Assembly: GCA_013336525.1 (NCBI GenBank)
Contig: JAAXTM010000002.1
Location: forward strand, 1 to 64,000
Direction: 5' to 3'
DNA: 64,000 nucleotides
From: Geobacteraceae bacterium
GTDB lineage: Bacteria; Desulfobacterota; Desulfuromonadia; Geobacterales; Pseudopelobacteraceae
Shown here: piece by piece, positions 62,464 to 64,000 of the stretch
Position numbering within the stretch: the stretch's first letter is position 1
Layout of the letters: every line of letters starts with the position of its first letter
Translations under genes and position numbers: made by a program
The notes under the pieces: generated by a model
Told to the model about the DNA's origin: nothing
Seen by the model: the letters and a program-made list of their open reading frames with translations, nothing else
Databases searched by the model: none

Positions 62464-62604
62464 ATGGGGCATTTCGAAGTTAACGGTACAAAAAAACCCA
62501 GATTGAAGTGGGAGGAGTTTTGGGTTGGTAAAAAGAACTTAATTTACTTTTTGAGGGGTGACAATCCATGTCGGACGGCATTCGGGACCCGCAATTCCGG
62601 TTAA
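62464..62604 (+). CDS. Possible 46-codon small protein
   Basis: ATG at 62464 with GGAGG 7-8 nt upstream and an open frame of 46 basic, aromatic-rich codons (starts MGHFEVNGTKKPRLKWEEF) ending at 62604, overlapping the lipB stop on the other strand by 4 nt. No homology is claimed. The rest of the gap 62381-62600 shows nothing else. Confidence 0.3.
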   Translation: MGHFEVNGTKKPRLKWEEFWVGKKNLIYFLRGDNPCRTAFGTRNSG

Positions 62605-63245
62605 TTGGTCTTATCACCGGAATCGGAAAGATGTGGTAAGCGATGGTTCAGAAGCAGCTCGAAACCCTTTTTCAAATGCATGCTGACCGCCGCTTCAGAC
62701 GGTGGTTGTTCCAGTTCCAGCTCCATTGAGGTTACCGGGCAACCGGCCAGTCCACAGGGGTTGATTTTGTCATAGGCCCGCAGATCAGAGTGAATATTCA
62801 GGCTAAAGCCGTGCATTGTCACCCAGCGGCGGACACCTACACCGATAAAGGCGATTTTGCCGCGCTCGGTCCAGACCCCTGTGCCGCCATTGTGGCGACA
62901 GCCGCTGACACCGAAAAAGCCCACTGTTTCAATCAACAGTTCCTCAAGGAAGCGGAGCCAGCAATGCAGGTCGCGTCCACGCTTTCCCAGATTGACCAGT
63001 GGATATGCGACAAGCTGTCCCGGACCATGCCAGGTCACATCTCCTCCGCGGTTAATGCGCTCCACCGCCACGGTTGAATCCAGAACGTTTGCATGATCGC
63101 CGCCACTGCCGATGGTGTAGACCGAGGGATGTTCCAGCAGCAGCAGGGTCTCGGCCTCGCGCCCGGATGCAATTCCGGCTGCCAGCCTCTCCTGCAGAAC
63201 GAAAGCCTCATGAAACCCGATTACGCCGCAGTCGATAATTCTCAT
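62601..63245 (-). CDS. lipB: Octanoyl-[ACP]:protein octanoyltransferase
   Basis: 214 aa. Moves octanoyl from ACP to the lipoyl domains of dehydrogenase complexes. RGGDVTWHGPGQLVAYPL substrate motif, KIAFIGVGVRRWVTMHG with the conserved Lys, and the catalytic-Cys region PCGLAGCPVTSM. Cytoplasmic. Located 15 nt after a dedicated ACP gene, itself overlapping an E2 gene. Confidence 0.95.
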   Translation of the reverse strand: MRIIDCGVIGFHEAFVLQERLAAGIASGREAETLLLLEHPSVYTIGSGGDHANVLDSTVAVERINRGGDVTWHGPGQLVAYPLVNLGKRGRDLHCWLRFLEELLIETVGFFGVSGCRHNGGTGVWTERGKIAFIGVGVRRWVTMHGFSLNIHSDLRAYDKINPCGLAGCPVTSMELELEQPPSEAAVSMHLKKGFELLLNHRLPHLSDSGDKTN

Positions 63246-63260
63246 GTTAATGCTCAGGCC

Positions 63261-63506
63261 TCAATCTATCCTGGCGGATAGATACCGCAGCATCCCTTCC
63301 AATGTGAAGACCTTCTCGTAATCCGCCTCGACGATGTCAACGCCGGTACTGTCGCTGAGCGCGATTATAAGCTGCAGAAAACTGTAGGAATCGATATCCA
63401 GCGCCTCACGGATGTTTTCGTCCGGGTCAACATCGTCGGGGTCGCACTCCGGCGCAATTTTTTTCAACTCCGTGAAGACTATTTCTTTCAGCTCTTTTTC
63501 GGTCAT
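63261..63506 (-). CDS. Acyl carrier protein, second type
   Basis: 81 aa. Phosphopantetheine site Ser40 in ALDIDSYSF (the canonical motif is DSL, here DSY). Acidic helical protein. GGAGG precedes the ATG, which overlaps the E2 stop (ATGA). Position between E2 and lipB suggests it carries octanoate for lipoylation, or serves a specialised acyl step; it is not in a fatty-acid cluster. Confidence 0.85.
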   Translation of the reverse strand: MTEKELKEIVFTELKKIAPECDPDDVDPDENIREALDIDSYSFLQLIIALSDSTGVDIVEADYEKVFTLEGMLRYLSARID

Positions 63507-64000
63507 AACTCCTCCGGCAGCTGCAGATGACGGTTGAGGGCCTCCAGAAACTGCGAACCGCGATGCCCGTCCGTCGCACGATGGTCGGCCGCAAGAGTCA
63601 CCGTAACAGTGCGGCGCACCCCCAGCATGCCGCCTTCCGCCCAGGGGCGCTCCATGATGCGGCCGAAAGCAACCAGCGCCACCTGGGGAGGATAGATGAC
63701 GCCATAGACCGCCCTGACCCCCAGATCCCCAAGATTGGTAACCGTAATAGTGGTGTCGGTCATTTCAGAACTCCGCAAACGACCGGCACGGGTCCGCTCG
63801 ACCAGATCCCCCATCGCTTTCATCAACTCAGTCAGGCCCAGCTTGTCCACGTGATGGATCGCAGGAGTAATCAGCCCGCCACCGCGAAGTGCTACGGCAA
63901 AGCCGATATGCAGTTCCTGCTTGACCTGCAGCCGTTCGTCAAGCCAGTAACCATTCAGCTCCGGCACATCGCGCAGCGCCTTGGCCACCCCCTTGAGCAG
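63503..64000 (-). CDS. 2-oxo-acid dehydrogenase E2 acyltransferase, 3' part
   Basis: C-terminal ~165 residues of the catalytic domain (gene continues past the right edge). [26 protein letters not shown] is represented here by its ends HIGFAVAL and LITPAI. The active-site motif is [14 protein letters not shown] (His and Asp). Probably the pyruvate, 2-oxoglutarate or acetoin complex; E1/E3 and the lipoyl domain are outside the window. Confidence 0.9.
   Translation of the reverse strand: MLKGVAKALRDVPELNGYWLDERLQVKQELHIGFAVALRGGGLITPAIHHVDKLGLTELMKAMGDLVERTRAGRLRSSEMTDTTITVTNLGDLGVRAVYGVIYPPQVALVAFGRIMERPWAEGGMLGVRRTVTVTLAADHRATDGHRGSQFLEALNRHLQLPEEL

Overview
The window looks like chromosomal DNA of a Geobacter-type bacterium (Desulfuromonadia/Geobacterales). 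This rests on two ten-heme periplasmic c-type cytochromes, a class I hybrid-cluster protein, a group 3b-type soluble NiFe hydrogenase, a menaquinone (futalosine pathway) gene, sigma-54-type promoters and many exported low-complexity proteins. I do not assign a species. No phage, plasmid, CRISPR array or tRNA was seen. The left edge cuts a 16S rRNA gene and the right edge cuts a 2-oxo-acid dehydrogenase E2 gene.

Layout, left to right. 0-8.4 kb (minus strand): the 5' end of an rrn operon with its promoter, then aconitase A, a TIGR04283-type glycosyltransferase and a hydBGDA hydrogenase operon with its own promoter. 8.6-10.9 kb (plus strand): a compact unit of DUF302 protein, BASS/ACR3-like transporter, NifX/NafY-fold protein and DUF134 DNA-binding protein, with three near-identical palindromic operators. 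11-18.6 kb: housekeeping and stress genes glmS, PBP1A, an L,D-transpeptidase and hcp. 18.8-30 kb (minus strand): an accessory envelope cluster made of a ferritin-like DUF2202 protein, an outer-membrane barrel, two repeat proteins, a mini SAP-Cys protein, two large fibronectin-III lipoproteins, a Cys-rich small protein and a sigma-54 response regulator/sensor kinase pair. 30-40.5 kb: a DUF362 ferredoxin-like protein, a FecR-domain protein, and two duplicated modules of decaheme cytochrome plus small secreted protein. The duplicated upstream regions carry -24/-12 promoters, inverted-repeat enhancer candidates and a conserved leader of about 137 nt. 40.5-51.8 kb (mostly plus strand): phnA, dtd, mqnD, a minimal SufC/SufB pair, an adenosine-specific-kinase family gene, a small envelope island (thioredoxin-CcdA fusion, barrel, Arg/Asp-rich protein), NAD salvage (pncB-pncA) and alanine dehydrogenase. 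51.9-58.1 kb: a MacB-like export system and RtcB-archease RNA repair. 58.2-64 kb: small exported or regulatory proteins, an outer-membrane barrel, an alpha/beta hydrolase, a second mini SAP-Cys protein, a STAS protein, and lipB-ACP-E2, which looks like a private lipoylation module.

The parts most worth following up are: the twin cytochrome control regions (sigma-54 promoter, enhancer-like repeats at the same distance, shared leader); the DUF134 operator set; the sensor-linked envelope cluster with its repeat proteins; the paired SAP-Cys mini proteins; a hydrogenase large subunit whose gene stops exactly at the normal protease cleavage site; and three copies of a hairpin-rich MITE-like repeat, two of which bracket one secreted-protein gene.

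All calls come from reading the sequence. No database search, folding program or alignment was run.
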